Origin: Micromonospora echinofusca
Lineage (GTDB): Bacteria; Actinomycetota; Actinomycetes; Mycobacteriales; Micromonosporaceae
Assembly (NCBI RefSeq): GCF_017614955.1
Contig: NZ_WVUH01000011.1
Span: forward strand, 1-42,640
Direction of reading: 5' to 3'
Length of the DNA stretch: 42,640 nucleotides
In this document: in pieces, positions 25,835 through 34,599 of the stretch
How positions within the stretch are numbered: the first letter of the stretch is position 1
Layout: each line of letters starts with the position of its first letter
The notes under the pieces: model-generated
The model's database searches: none
What the model was told of the DNA's origin: nothing
Seen by the model: only the letters and a program-made list of their open reading frames with translations
Made by a program: the position numbers and the translations under genes

Positions 25835-26325
25835 GCTGTTGTCGAGCGCCGAGCGCCCGGACCCTCCTGATCGACGTCCTGACCGTCTGATGGGTTCGCC
25901 GCCGGAGCGGCGCCGGAGCCGCCGTGCGGGCCGGCTTCGACCCCGAAGCGCGCGAAATGCCGCGCCGCGGTCATTCGACGGTACACCGTGAGCGCGAGGA
26001 GTGAGCTTGCGAGCCCCGCAGTCGCGAACCCGGAAGACCACCGTGAGCGCGAGGAGCGAGCGTTCCGGAGCCGCTCGCGTGGGACGCGGCGGCGCCGGAA
26101 TGCGAGTAGAGCTTGCGAGCCCCGCAGTCGCACACCCGATGGTGGTACCCGTCGTGCCGGCGTGGCGACGGATCCGTACCAGGTCACCCCGCCGGTCCGG
26201 TCACACCGGCGGTGCGGCCCGGCGCGGAACAACCTCCGCGCCACCACCCGATACGGTAACCGGGATTCCTGAAAGCGCGCTGTACGTCAGCTCGGTGCAG
26301 CTCCGGCCGGGTGCGGTGGGCCCGC
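25835..26325. other. 491-bp gene-free region between hpt and ftsH
   Basis: No credible gene lies here; the frames that stay open are Arg/Ser-rich by-products of the repeats described separately. It should contain the ftsH promoter, but no convincing -35/-10 pair stands out on the minus strand. The AGGAGGG-like stretch near 25862-25868 is too far from the ftsH ATG to act as a normal RBS. Confidence 0.6.
25986..26135. repeat. Diverged intergenic repeat, three partial copies
   Basis: Copy 1 runs about 25986-26029 and opens with CCGTGAGCGCGAGGAGTGAG. Copy 2 at about 26041-26064 repeats that opening almost exactly and then diverges. Copy 3 at about 26101-26133 repeats the second half of copy 1 (AGCTTGCGAGCCCCGCAGTC, 20 identical bases). 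Such sequences, with recurring GCGAG/CTCGC motifs, occur between genes in Micromonospora genomes in my recollection and often yield spurious frames. The function is unknown. Confidence 0.7.
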
Positions 26326-26901
26326 TCAGGCGCGGGCGTACACCTCGGGCTTCAGGACGCCGACGTAGGGCACCTCGCGGTACCGCTCACCGAAGTCGAG
26401 ACCGTAGCCGACCACGAACTCGCTCGGAATGTCGAAGCCGACGTACTTCACCGGGACGGGGACCTTGACCGCGTCCGGCTTCCGGAACAGGGCGACCACC
26501 TCGACGCTCGCCGCCGAGCGCGACTCCAGGTAGCGCAGCAGCCAGGAGAGGGTCAGACCGGAGTCGACGATGTCCTCGACCACCACCACGTGCCGGCCGG
26601 CGATGTCCCGGTCCAGGTCCTTGAGGATGCGGACCACCCCGGAGGAGGTGGTGCCCTGACCGTACGAGGAGACGGCCATGAACTCCAGCTCAGCCGGCGG
26701 GCCCTGTCGCCCCAGGGCGCGGGCGAAGTCGGCCATGAACATGACCGCGCCCTTGAGCACGCAGACGAGCAGGAGTCCGTCCTGCACGTGGGCGTAGTCC
26801 GCCGATACCTGTTTGGCCAGTTCCGCGGTCTTGTCGCGGATCTGCGCCTCCGAAATGATCACGTGGTCGATGTCGGCGTCGTACCAGGAGCCGTCAGCCA
26901 T
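26326..26901 (-). CDS. hpt: Hypoxanthine phosphoribosyltransferase
   Basis: A 191-residue purine-salvage enzyme that joins hypoxanthine or guanine to PRPP, giving IMP or GMP. The start at ATG 26901 ([21 protein letters not shown]) matches the family; the longer open frame upstream is not conserved-looking. The PRPP-binding motif is [18 protein letters not shown], the flexible loop is around [15 protein letters not shown], and the [12 protein letters not shown] and [19 protein letters not shown] segments are typical. It lies in the usual actinobacterial tilS-hpt-ftsH-folE order, although ggt separates it from tilS here. Confidence 0.95.
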   Translation of the reverse strand: MADGSWYDADIDHVIISEAQIRDKTAELAKQVSADYAHVQDGLLLVCVLKGAVMFMADFARALGRQGPPAELEFMAVSSYGQGTTSSGVVRILKDLDRDIAGRHVVVVEDIVDSGLTLSWLLRYLESRSAASVEVVALFRKPDAVKVPVPVKYVGFDIPSEFVVGYGLDFGERYREVPYVGVLKPEVYARA

Positions 26902-26995
26902 GTGACTAAGCCTGCCGTACGCCGGTCGGCCGCCGTCGCCGGGGCGCCCCCTTTGCCGGTACGTCACATCTCCGGCACCCAAAGTGCCCGCCCGG

Positions 26996-28639
26996 TCACC
27001 AGCCGAGGGCGCAGCCGTCCACCCGGGGCTCGGAGCCGGCGACGTACCCGCCCTCCGGGAGGCGCCAGATCGCCTGGCCGTACCCGAAGGTGGCCGGCGA
27101 GTCCACGACGGCCACCTGGTGTCCCCGGGCCCGGAGCCGGTCGACGAGTCCGGCGCCACCCGGGGCGTCCCGCAGTTCCCGCTCGACGAGCACGGTCCGG
27201 CCGGCGTGCCAGTACCAGCGGGGTGCGGCCAGCGCGGCCTGCGGGTCGAGCCCCTGGTCGACGGTGGCCGAGACCAGCTGCACGTGCCCCTGCGGCTGCA
27301 TGTGCCCGCCCATCACCCCGAACGGCCCCACCGCCGCACCGTCCCGGCTGAGGAAACCGGGGATGATGGTGTGGAAGGGACGTTTCGCCGGGCCGACCAC
27401 GTTCGGGTGGTCCGGGTCGAGACGGAAACCGGTCCCCCGGTTCTGCAACCCGAACCCGTGGCCGGGCAGCACCACGTGCGACCCGAAGCCCAGGTAGGTG
27501 GACTGGATCAGGCTCACCATCGTGCCGTGGGCGTCGGCGGTGCAGAGGTACACCGTCCCGCCCCGCTCGGGCTCCCCGGCGGCCGGTTCGCCGGCCCGGT
27601 CACCGATCAGCGCCCGCCGCGCGGCCAGGTACCCGGGGTCGAGCAGGCCGGCCAGCGGCACGGCCGCCCGGTCCGGGTCGGCGACGTACGCGTGCGCGTC
27701 GGCGAACCCGAGTTTGGTCGCCTCGATCTGCCGGTGCATCCGTTCGTCGGCGGGCAGCCCGGCCGGGTCCGTCCCGTCGAGGATGCCCAGGGCGAGCAGC
27801 GCGGCGACGCCCTGCCCGTTCGGCGGCAACTCCCACACCTGGTGGCCCCGGTAGTCCACGCCCACCGGGTCGACCCAGGTGGACCGGTGGGCGGCCAGGT
27901 CGGCGGCGGTGAGCAGACCGCCGCTCCGGGCGGCGTACGCGTCGAGGGCCTCGGCGGTCCGGCCGGTGTAGAAGTCGGCGGCGCCGGTCGACGCGATCCG
28001 GCGCAGCGTGACGGCGAGGTCGGGGTTCCGCCACCGCTGACCTGGGCGGGGCGCCCGGCCGGCGAGGGTGAAGACCCGGGTCCACTCCGCGAACTCGGGC
28101 CCGGTCAGCCGGGCGTGCTCGTCGACGGCCCGGCGCCAGGTCTGCGCCGCGCCCGGGGAGACCGGGTGCCCGTGTTCGGCGTAGCCGACCGCGTCGGTGA
28201 ACAGGTCGGCGAAGGGCAGCGCGCCGAACCGGTCGTGCAGGTCCCGCCAGCCGGCCGGTACCCCGGGGACGGTGACCGGCAGCCACCCCCGGGCCGGCAT
28301 CGCGGGCCCCACCGACTGGGCCCCGCCGAGCGCGTCGACCGGGGGTACCCCCCGTCCGTCGGTGGCCGCGAGCACCGCCTGGAGGGTCAGCGCTGCCGGG
28401 GACCGGCCGGAGGCGTTCAGGCCGTACGGCCGCCCGTCGTGCCAGACGATGGCGAACAGGTCACCCCCGATGCCGTTGCTGCCCGGCTGGACCACGGTGA
28501 GGGTGATCGCGGTGGCGAGCGCCGCGTCGACGGCGTTGCCGCCCCGGCGGAGTACCGCGAGGCCGGCTGCCGCCGCGAGCGGGTGGCTGGTGGCGACGGC
28601 GCCGTGCGGGGCGTACAGCGGGTGGCGGGGGTACGGCAT
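26996..28639 (-). CDS. ggt: Gamma-glutamyltransferase family protein, probably cytoplasmic
   Basis: A 547-residue Ntn-hydrolase of the gamma-glutamyltranspeptidase family. From the preferred ATG 28639 ([26 protein letters not shown]) there is no signal peptide, so it is probably cytoplasmic, unlike classical exported GGT. Large-subunit marks include [31 protein letters not shown] and NASGRSP. Autocleavage should occur before Thr362 ([15 protein letters not shown]), the expected nucleophile, leaving a small subunit with the [18 protein letters not shown] [15 protein letters not shown] motif. Members act on glutathione, gamma-glutamyl amides or acyl-type amides; the substrate cannot be told here. 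It sits between tilS and hpt with 69- and 94-nt gaps. Confidence 0.9.
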   Translation of the reverse strand: MPYPRHPLYAPHGAVATSHPLAAAAGLAVLRRGGNAVDAALATAITLTVVQPGSNGIGGDLFAIVWHDGRPYGLNASGRSPAALTLQAVLAATDGRGVPPVDALGGAQSVGPAMPARGWLPVTVPGVPAGWRDLHDRFGALPFADLFTDAVGYAEHGHPVSPGAAQTWRRAVDEHARLTGPEFAEWTRVFTLAGRAPRPGQRWRNPDLAVTLRRIASTGAADFYTGRTAEALDAYAARSGGLLTAADLAAHRSTWVDPVGVDYRGHQVWELPPNGQGVAALLALGILDGTDPAGLPADERMHRQIEATKLGFADAHAYVADPDRAAVPLAGLLDPGYLAARRALIGDRAGEPAAGEPERGGTVYLCTADAHGTMVSLIQSTYLGFGSHVVLPGHGFGLQNRGTGFRLDPDHPNVVGPAKRPFHTIIPGFLSRDGAAVGPFGVMGGHMQPQGHVQLVSATVDQGLDPQAALAAPRWYWHAGRTVLVERELRDAPGGAGLVDRLRARGHQVAVVDSPATFGYGQAIWRLPEGGYVAGSEPRVDGCALGW

Positions 28640-28708
28640 CCGCCATGTGTACCGCCCGACCGCCGCCGGTTCCACCCCGGCGTGCTGGCCGGCGCTCCGC
28701 CCCGTGCT

Positions 28709-29704
28709 CTACCCGGCGCTCTTCCCCGGGACGAGTCGGCCGTCCCGCCGGGTCACCTCTACCGCGCCGGGCAGGTGCACCGGGCCCTGGCCGTGCCAGG
28801 TCGTGACCAGGGCGTCCAGGGCGGCGACGTGCCGGTGGGACAGGGCGGCCGGCGGCGCGCCGAGTTCCCGGGCCCAGGAGTGCAGGACCCGGGTGCGGAC
28901 CGCCGGTACCAGCCCGGCCAGTCCGGCCACGGCCAGCCCGCCGTCGGCGCAGCGGACCCGGTCCAGGGCAGCGGTGGCGAGACCGTCGAGGGCGGCGGTG
29001 TCGGCGGCGACGAGTCGGGCGGTACGGGCGAGGTTGTCCAGTACCCCCGGGCCGAGCGCCTGCACGAGCACCGGCAGCACGTCGGCGCGGACCCGGGCGC
29101 GGGCGTACGACGGGTCGGCGTTGTGCGGGTCCTCCCAGGGCGTGAGCCCGAGGGCCGCGCACGCTTTGCGGGTCTCCTCCCGGCTGGTGTCGAGCAGCGG
29201 GCGGAGCAGGGTCACCCCGTCGAGGTCCCGCACCGGCGGCATCCCGGCCAGCCCGCGCGGGCCGGCACCCCGGGCGAGGGCCAGCAGTACCGTCTCGGCC
29301 TGGTCGTCCCGGGTGTGGCCGAGCAGTACGGCAGCCGCCCGGTGCCGGCGGGCGACCGCCACCAGCGCCTCGTAACGGGCCTGCCGGGCGGCTGCCTCCG
29401 GGCCACCGGGTCGGCCGGTGACGTCCACCCGGATCTGTTCGGCCGGGTCGAGACCGACCGTCCGGGCCCACCTGACGACGGCGGCGGCCCGCTCGTCCGA
29501 GCCGGCTTGGAGGGCGTGGTCGACGGTGACCAGCCCGGCGGGCCGGCCGAGCCGGGGGGCCACGAACGCGGTGGCGGCGGCGAGGGCGAGCGAGTCCGCC
29601 CCGCCGGAGCAGGCGACCAGGACCGGCCCGGGGCCGGGTACGCCGGTCAGGGCCCGCCGGACCGCGACGCGGAGCGCGGCGACCGGCGGGGCGAGGGCGG
29701 CCAC
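28709..29704 (-). CDS. tilS: tRNA(Ile)-lysidine synthetase
   Basis: A 331-residue N-type ATP pyrophosphatase starting at GTG 29704. It attaches lysine to C34 of tRNA-Ile(CAU), changing its reading from AUG to AUA. The PP-loop is VLVACSGGADSLALAAA; later family marks are VTVDHALQAGSDERA, LGHTRDDQAETVLLALARGAGPRGLAGM, LLRPLLDTSREETRKACAALGLTPWEDPHNADPSYARARVR. The short C-terminal part is normal for the actinobacterial form. It starts 10 nt after the DUF2342 metalloprotease gene, so both are in one transcription unit with dacB upstream. Confidence 0.95.
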   Translation of the reverse strand: MAALAPPVAALRVAVRRALTGVPGPGPVLVACSGGADSLALAAATAFVAPRLGRPAGLVTVDHALQAGSDERAAAVVRWARTVGLDPAEQIRVDVTGRPGGPEAAARQARYEALVAVARRHRAAAVLLGHTRDDQAETVLLALARGAGPRGLAGMPPVRDLDGVTLLRPLLDTSREETRKACAALGLTPWEDPHNADPSYARARVRADVLPVLVQALGPGVLDNLARTARLVAADTAALDGLATAALDRVRCADGGLAVAGLAGLVPAVRTRVLHSWARELGAPPAALSHRHVAALDALVTTWHGQGPVHLPGAVEVTRRDGRLVPGKSAG

Positions 29705-29714
29705 AGTGGCCGGG

Positions 29715-30803
29715 TCAGGCGACGACCGGGCCGTCGGCGTCCGGTGGCGTCGGGGGGAGCGGGCCGTGCACCCGGGCGACCCAGGCGTCCGGGTCGCCCA
29801 GTTCGTCCAGGCGGGGCAGGGTCAGCGGGGAGCTGAAGATCTTGTTGAAGCCGGTCATGCCGACCCGTGCGACGACACCGTGCACGAACTTGCGCCCCTC
29901 GGCGTACTGGCGCATCTTGACCTCGATGCCGAGCAGCTTGCGGATCGCCTTCTCCAGCGGGTTGCCCGACTCGCGGCGCTGGTTGAAGCCGGCCCGGATC
30001 CGTTCGACGCTCGGGATGACCTCCGGTCCGACGCCGTCCATCACGAACTCGGCGTGCCCCTCCAGCAGGGTCATCAGGGCGGTGAGCCGGTCGAGCACGG
30101 CCCGCTGCCCGGGGGTCTGCACGAGGTCCAGCACGCTGGTGCGGCTGTCCGGGTCGCGGACCGCGTCGGAGAGGGTGCCGATGCCGCGCCGCAGCCGGTC
30201 GAGGAAGTTCTCCCCACCGTTCTGTGAGGCGTCGACGAACGCCTGCACCTCGCCGAGGAAGTGACCGCGCATCCACGGTACGGCGGTGAACTGGGTGCGG
30301 TGGGTGACCTCGTGCAGGCAGACCCAGAGCCGGAAGTCGCGCGGGTCGGCGCCGAGTTTCCGTTCCACCTCGACGATGTTCGGGGCGACCAGCAGCAACT
30401 GGCCCGGGTCGGCGGAGAAGACCTCGTACTGCCCGAGGACCCGGCCGGAGAGGTAGGCCAGGACCGTACCGGCCTGCACGCCGGTCAGCCGGGAGCCGAT
30501 CGCCTCGGTCAACGCACCGGGCTGCTTGTCGCCGGAGAGCCGGGCGACCAGTGGGTTGATCACCTCACGCAGGCCGGCGATGTTGTTCGCCGCCCAGTCC
30601 CGCCGGTCGACCACCCGGACCGGCGGATGCTCCACCTGGGACCGCAGGCCGGTGTACTCCGTCACGTGGCCGGCGGCCTCGTCGGTCAACCGCCGCAGGT
30701 CGGCCACCACGTCGGTCGCTTCGGCGAACGAGACCCGGGGCCCCGACTTGCCCAGTGCCCCCGCGGTGGCGGCGGCCAGATCCCAGTCCACGAACTGCGC
30801 CAT
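29715..30803 (-). CDS. Zinc-dependent metalloprotease, DUF2342/F420-associated type
   Basis: A 362-residue protein from ATG 30803 (MAQFVDWDLAAATAGAL). The visible HExxH motif is H164-EVTH168 (WVCLHEVTHRTQFTAVPWM), preceded by LLLVAPNIVEVERKLG and followed by a LEGHAEFVMDGVG segment that may give the third ligand. This matches the actinobacterial DUF2342 family, sometimes labelled coenzyme F420 biosynthesis-associated. There is no signal peptide, so it is probably cytoplasmic. Its substrate and any link to F420 are not proven by this sequence. It lies 77 nt after dacB and 10 nt before tilS. Confidence 0.85.
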   Translation of the reverse strand: MAQFVDWDLAAATAGALGKSGPRVSFAEATDVVADLRRLTDEAAGHVTEYTGLRSQVEHPPVRVVDRRDWAANNIAGLREVINPLVARLSGDKQPGALTEAIGSRLTGVQAGTVLAYLSGRVLGQYEVFSADPGQLLLVAPNIVEVERKLGADPRDFRLWVCLHEVTHRTQFTAVPWMRGHFLGEVQAFVDASQNGGENFLDRLRRGIGTLSDAVRDPDSRTSVLDLVQTPGQRAVLDRLTALMTLLEGHAEFVMDGVGPEVIPSVERIRAGFNQRRESGNPLEKAIRKLLGIEVKMRQYAEGRKFVHGVVARVGMTGFNKIFSSPLTLPRLDELGDPDAWVARVHGPLPPTPPDADGPVVA

Positions 30804-30880
30804 GCACCCCACCGTACCCGGGTCGGAACACCCCCAACCCGGCTCAGGTGGGGACGTACCCACCCGGAACGCTGTATTGG

Positions 30881-32428
30881 TCAGCGGCACCCGCAGCCGG
30901 CGAGCGCGGCCCCGATCCGGTCCAGGGCCGGTTGGGCGGTCTCCGACCCGCCCGGCACCTTGTCGGTCAGCACCGCGAACGCCAGCAGCCGCCCGTCGGC
31001 GGTGGTGACCAGGCCGGAGATGGCGTGCACGCCGGTGAGGGTGCCCGTCTTGGCCCGGACCACGCCGGCCCCGGCGGTGGTACCGGCCGCAGGGGCGTAC
31101 CGGTCGGCGAGGGTGCCCGACCAGCCGCCCACCGGCAGGCCGCTGAACACGCCGGCCAGTTCGGAGCGGCTCCCGTTGCCGGCCAGCACCAGCAGGTCGG
31201 TCAGGAGCGAGGGGCTGATCCGGTTGCGGCGGGACAGCCCGCTGCCGTCGGAGAGGGTGAGTTCGTCGGCGGGCAGCCCCAGCTCGGCCACCACCTCGTC
31301 CATCGCGGCGGCTGCCCCGGTGTACGACGCGGGTTGGTTCCGGGCCAGCGCGACCTGGCGGGCCAGTGCCTCGGCGATGATGTTGTCGCTGCTGCTGATC
31401 ATGATGTCGACCAGGCGGACCAGCGGTGGGGACTCGACCCGACCCAGTTCGGTGCCGGGTGCCGGGGCGGTACCGGCGGCGGGTGAACCGGCCGGGGTCT
31501 CCGGGGCCTTGCCCTTCGTGACCTTCGCGGCGGCACCGGAGGGACCGAGCAGCCGGGCGAACGCCCGTCCGGCGGCGAGGTCGGGATCGGGGAAGCGTTC
31601 GGCGTACTTCGGCCCGGCCTTCGGATCCCGGCGGGCACCGTCGGTCATCAGGGCGGTCACCGCACCGCCGAAGCCACCGGTCGGAATGTCGGCGTCCCAG
31701 CCGGGGCCGTACACCGGGCCGGGGAAGAGCGTGGAGTCGACCACGACCGCCGTCGGGGCGGTCCCGCCCAGCGCCTGCTTGACCTGCTCGGCCAGCTTGT
31801 CGAGCCGGGCCGCCCCGGGGTAGAAGCCGGTGCCGTCGATCGCCAGGGTGGGGTCCCCGCCGCCGACGATCACCACCTCGCCCGGGTTCTGGCCGGCCAC
31901 CACCCGGGTCGGGATGCGGTGACCGGGGCCCCGGGCCGCGAGGGCGGTCACCCCGGTCACCAGCTTGGTCACCGAGGCCGGCACGGTGGGCGCGTCGCCG
32001 CCGTTGTCGTAGAGCGAGGTACCGGAGGACACGTCGACCACGGAGACGTGCACCCGCTCACCGAGCGCGGCGGCCCGGACCAGCGGGTCCAGCACGGCGC
32101 GCACCCCGTCCGGGGTGGGTGACGGGGCGGCGGACACCGGCTCGCCGAGCACCGGCGACGGGCTCGGTTCCACCGGCGCGGTCCATTCCGGTGCGGCGGC
32201 CGAACCGCCCAGCCAGCCGTCGACCGGACCGGGCCGGACCACCACCAGGCCGACCGCGGTGACTGCGAGCAGCAGTACCACCGCCAGCACGGCCAGCAGG
32301 CGGCCACGACGGCGGGGCGCCGGGGCGGGCGGAGGAGCCGGGGTGGCCGGCTGCTGCCACGGACCGGACCGGCCATTCTCCGGTCCCGGACCGTCCTGCG
32401 GGCGGTAGTGTGAATCTTCCCTCCCCAC
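30881..32428 (-). CDS. dacB: D-Ala-D-Ala carboxypeptidase/endopeptidase (PBP4 type)
   Basis: A 515-residue class C (S13) penicillin-binding protein that trims or splits peptidoglycan stem peptides outside the cell. GTG 32428 has AGGAGGGG 5 nt upstream. A Pro-rich cytoplasmic N-terminus (about 1-42) is followed by a single anchoring helix (about 43-64) and a Pro/Ser linker. The three active-site motifs are intact: S152-VTK155, S347-DN349 and K460-TG462. Residues 300-330 hold an Ala/Pro/Gly-rich insertion. It diverges from ppa and leads the minus-strand run toward tilS, hpt, ftsH and folE. Confidence 0.94.
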   Translation of the reverse strand: MGREDSHYRPQDGPGPENGRSGPWQQPATPAPPPAPAPRRRGRLLAVLAVVLLLAVTAVGLVVVRPGPVDGWLGGSAAAPEWTAPVEPSPSPVLGEPVSAAPSPTPDGVRAVLDPLVRAAALGERVHVSVVDVSSGTSLYDNGGDAPTVPASVTKLVTGVTALAARGPGHRIPTRVVAGQNPGEVVIVGGGDPTLAIDGTGFYPGAARLDKLAEQVKQALGGTAPTAVVVDSTLFPGPVYGPGWDADIPTGGFGGAVTALMTDGARRDPKAGPKYAERFPDPDLAAGRAFARLLGPSGAAAKVTKGKAPETPAGSPAAGTAPAPGTELGRVESPPLVRLVDIMISSSDNIIAEALARQVALARNQPASYTGAAAAMDEVVAELGLPADELTLSDGSGLSRRNRISPSLLTDLLVLAGNGSRSELAGVFSGLPVGGWSGTLADRYAPAAGTTAGAGVVRAKTGTLTGVHAISGLVTTADGRLLAFAVLTDKVPGGSETAQPALDRIGAALAGCGCR

Positions 32429-32461
32429 CGGCCCCTCCTCACCATCCCGAAATCCGGCTAG

Positions 32462-32490
32462 GTGACACTACTTCGGTCCGAACACTATGT
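32462..32490 (+). promoter_or_regulatory. Candidate ppa promoter with internal inverted repeat
   Basis: GTGACA (32462-32467) and CTATGT (32485-32490) are separated by 17 bp, a fair -35/-10 pair for a housekeeping sigma factor. Between them TTCGG-T-CCGAA (32472-32482) is an inverted repeat that could be an operator. The predicted start near 32497 leaves a leader of about 80 nt before the ppa ATG. The same 150-bp region must also hold the divergent dacB promoter. Confidence 0.4.
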
Positions 32491-32576
32491 GGCGCCCGGA
32501 GCCGGTGGAGAGCATTCGCCCGTCCGGTTCCGGCACAGGTTCCGTCAGCCAGCGTGGGCAAACGAGGGAGCGTGAG

Positions 32577-33086
32577 ATGGATTTCGACGTTACGGTTGAG
32601 ATCCCGAAGGGTCACCGGAACAAGTACGAGGTGGACCACGTGACCGGCCGGATCCGGCTGGACCGCACCCTCTTCACCTCCACGCAGTACCCGGCGGACT
32701 ACGGCTTCATCGAGGGCACCCTGGGCGAGGACGGCGACCCGCTGGACGCGCTCGTGCTGGTACCCGAGCCGACCTTCCCCGGCTGCCTGATCCGGTGCCG
32801 CACGATCGGCATGTTCCGGATGACGGACGAGAAGGGCGGCGACGACAAGGTCCTCTGCGTACCTTACGAGGACCCGCGTCAGGAGCACCTGCGCGACATC
32901 CACCACCTGGGCGAGTTCGACCGGCTGGAGATCCAGCACTTCTTCGAGGTGTACAAGGACCTGGAGCCGGGCAAGTCCGTGGAGGGCGCCACCTGGGTCG
33001 GCCGGACCGAGGCGGAGGCCGAGATCCGGGCGTCGTACCGGCGCCACCAGGAGGCCCAGGCCTCCGGTGAGGGCGCGCACCACTGA
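32577..33086 (+). CDS. ppa: Inorganic pyrophosphatase
   Basis: A 169-residue family I enzyme that hydrolyses pyrophosphate to phosphate and so drives biosynthetic reactions, in the cytoplasm. ATG 32577 has GAGGGAG 6 nt upstream and gives the usual start ([21 protein letters not shown]). The metal-binding signature is [19 protein letters not shown], with the [12 protein letters not shown] and [13 protein letters not shown] segments and the C-terminal [13 protein letters not shown]. The length is typical of actinobacterial forms. Confidence 0.97.
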   Translation: MDFDVTVEIPKGHRNKYEVDHVTGRIRLDRTLFTSTQYPADYGFIEGTLGEDGDPLDALVLVPEPTFPGCLIRCRTIGMFRMTDEKGGDDKVLCVPYEDPRQEHLRDIHHLGEFDRLEIQHFFEVYKDLEPGKSVEGATWVGRTEAEAEIRASYRRHQEAQASGEGAHH

Positions 33087-33108
33087 GTTGAGCGTGGTCC
33101 GGCCCGGG

Positions 33109-34512
33109 TCAGCCGAGCAGGCCCCGGGCCCGGTCGTAGAGACCGAGGACCGCGCAGGCGACGGGTACCACCGAGACCACCAGGGCGGTCTCGGTGAGGT
33201 CCGCCGCGCGGGCCAGATACGGCGAAACCGGCCGGTGCGCGTACGTCGCACCGGCCGCTGTCGTGAGCAGGGCGGCCAGCAGCGCGGCCCCGACCAGCAC
33301 CAACCGACCGGTCGGTCCGGTACCGCCGGCCAGTGCGGCACCGAGCAGCGCCACCCCACCCAGCCCGGCGACCAGCAGCGGCACCCGGTGCCGGAGCGCG
33401 ACGAAGAGCCGGGACCGCAGCAGCAGCGCGGCGGCGCAGACCGCCACCAGCAGCCGACCGGCGGTACCACCGGCGGTGACGAGGACGGCCGTGGCGCCGA
33501 CCGCGGCGACCGCGTGGGCGGTCAGCAGGCCGCTGAGCATCTCCTCACTGCGGGCCACGGCGGCGAAGACCCGGGCCCGGTCGGGTAGCTCCCGGGCGGT
33601 GTCCGGCCCGCCGTCGGACGTGGTCGCCGGCAGCGCGACCGGTGGCAGTGGTACCCGGCCCAACCGGATCGCCAGCAGCGGCACCGCGGCGACCAGCAGG
33701 ACCAGCGCGCAGAGCAGCACGGCTGCCGCGCCGGCCGCCGGCAGGACCAGGCCGCCGAGCGCGGCCACCGCACCGAGCAGGCCGGTGGTCGCCCCGGCGA
33801 CCAGGAGGCGTACCCGGGACGCCACCGCGACCAGGGCGAAGACGCCGACCAGCAGCAGGGCCACCGATCCGGCGAGCAGTTCGGGCGCGCCGACCCAGCG
33901 CAGCGGCCCCGGCAGGCCGACCGGGTCACCGGTGCCGACCAGCAGCGCCCCGCCGACGAAGGCGTACGGCAGGGCGTACCCGGCGAGCGTGGCGCCGGCC
34001 GGCGCGTCACCGTACGCCCGGGAGGCGAGGGCCCCGGCGACGGCGAGCACCCCGGCCACCACCAGGGCGGGCAGCCCGCCACCCGGCTGCCCCGGCCCGC
34101 CGGCCAGTACGGCCACCAGCCCGACGGCCAGCAGCACCCCGGCGCCGGTCAGGGTGGCCGCCCGGGTGGCCGGGCCGGACCAGGCGCCGCCCCGGCGCCG
34201 GGCGCCGTCGACGATCGCCTCCACCACGTCGTCGTACTCCCACTCCGGCCACTGGGCGCGGGCCGGGACGAGATGCAGCACCTCCCCGTCCCGGACGCCC
34301 TGGGCGAGCAGGGCCTGCGCGGTGGAGAGCGCCACCCCGTCGGTACGTCGCAACACCCAGCCGCCGTGCTGTTCCCCGTCGTCGGCCAGCCCGTCCCCGG
34401 CGTGCCGCAGCACCTCGGGGAGAAGTTCGGCGAGGGGTGTCTGCTCGGGCAGGGCGACGTCGACCCGGCGGTGCGGTGCGCTGATCGTGACCCGGGCGAG
34501 CCCCGTACCCAT
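33109..34512 (-). CDS. eccD: Type VII secretion membrane channel component EccD
   Basis: A 467-residue protein whose first 90 residues look like the ubiquitin-like YukD domain (LARVTISAPHRRVDVALPEQTPLAELLPEVLRH, then DGEVLHLVPA). After an acidic segment (WPEWEYDDVVEAIVDGARRRG) follow about eleven hydrophobic helices to the C-terminus. This is the layout of EccD, which makes most of the membrane helices of the ESX/T7SS pore. ATG 34512 has GGGAGGA just upstream. The gene is divergent from eccC with only 87 nt between them, so the two may share control. Confidence 0.9.
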   Translation of the reverse strand: MGTGLARVTISAPHRRVDVALPEQTPLAELLPEVLRHAGDGLADDGEQHGGWVLRRTDGVALSTAQALLAQGVRDGEVLHLVPARAQWPEWEYDDVVEAIVDGARRRGGAWSGPATRAATLTGAGVLLAVGLVAVLAGGPGQPGGGLPALVVAGVLAVAGALASRAYGDAPAGATLAGYALPYAFVGGALLVGTGDPVGLPGPLRWVGAPELLAGSVALLLVGVFALVAVASRVRLLVAGATTGLLGAVAALGGLVLPAAGAAAVLLCALVLLVAAVPLLAIRLGRVPLPPVALPATTSDGGPDTARELPDRARVFAAVARSEEMLSGLLTAHAVAAVGATAVLVTAGGTAGRLLVAVCAAALLLRSRLFVALRHRVPLLVAGLGGVALLGAALAGGTGPTGRLVLVGAALLAALLTTAAGATYAHRPVSPYLARAADLTETALVVSVVPVACAVLGLYDRARGLLG

Positions 34513-34599
34513 CGGTCCTCCCTCGGAGCGGCTGCACGGACGACGGGACTTTACCTACCATGAGCCAGGCTCGGGTCACCGAGCGCATCGGGAGGACTC

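Noticed and set aside
23735..25870. 711-codon plus-strand frame over ftsH
   Set aside because: Pure antisense of ftsH, whose motifs are unmistakable; the frame has a His/Val/Gly/Leu bias typical of shadows.
25983..26468. Plus-strand Arg/Ser-rich reading frames
   Set aside because: They arise from the intergenic repeats and the antisense of hpt; they lack an RBS and family similarity.
26984..29836. 950-codon plus-strand frame over ggt and tilS
   Set aside because: It runs across two well-supported genes on the other strand and shows no domain.
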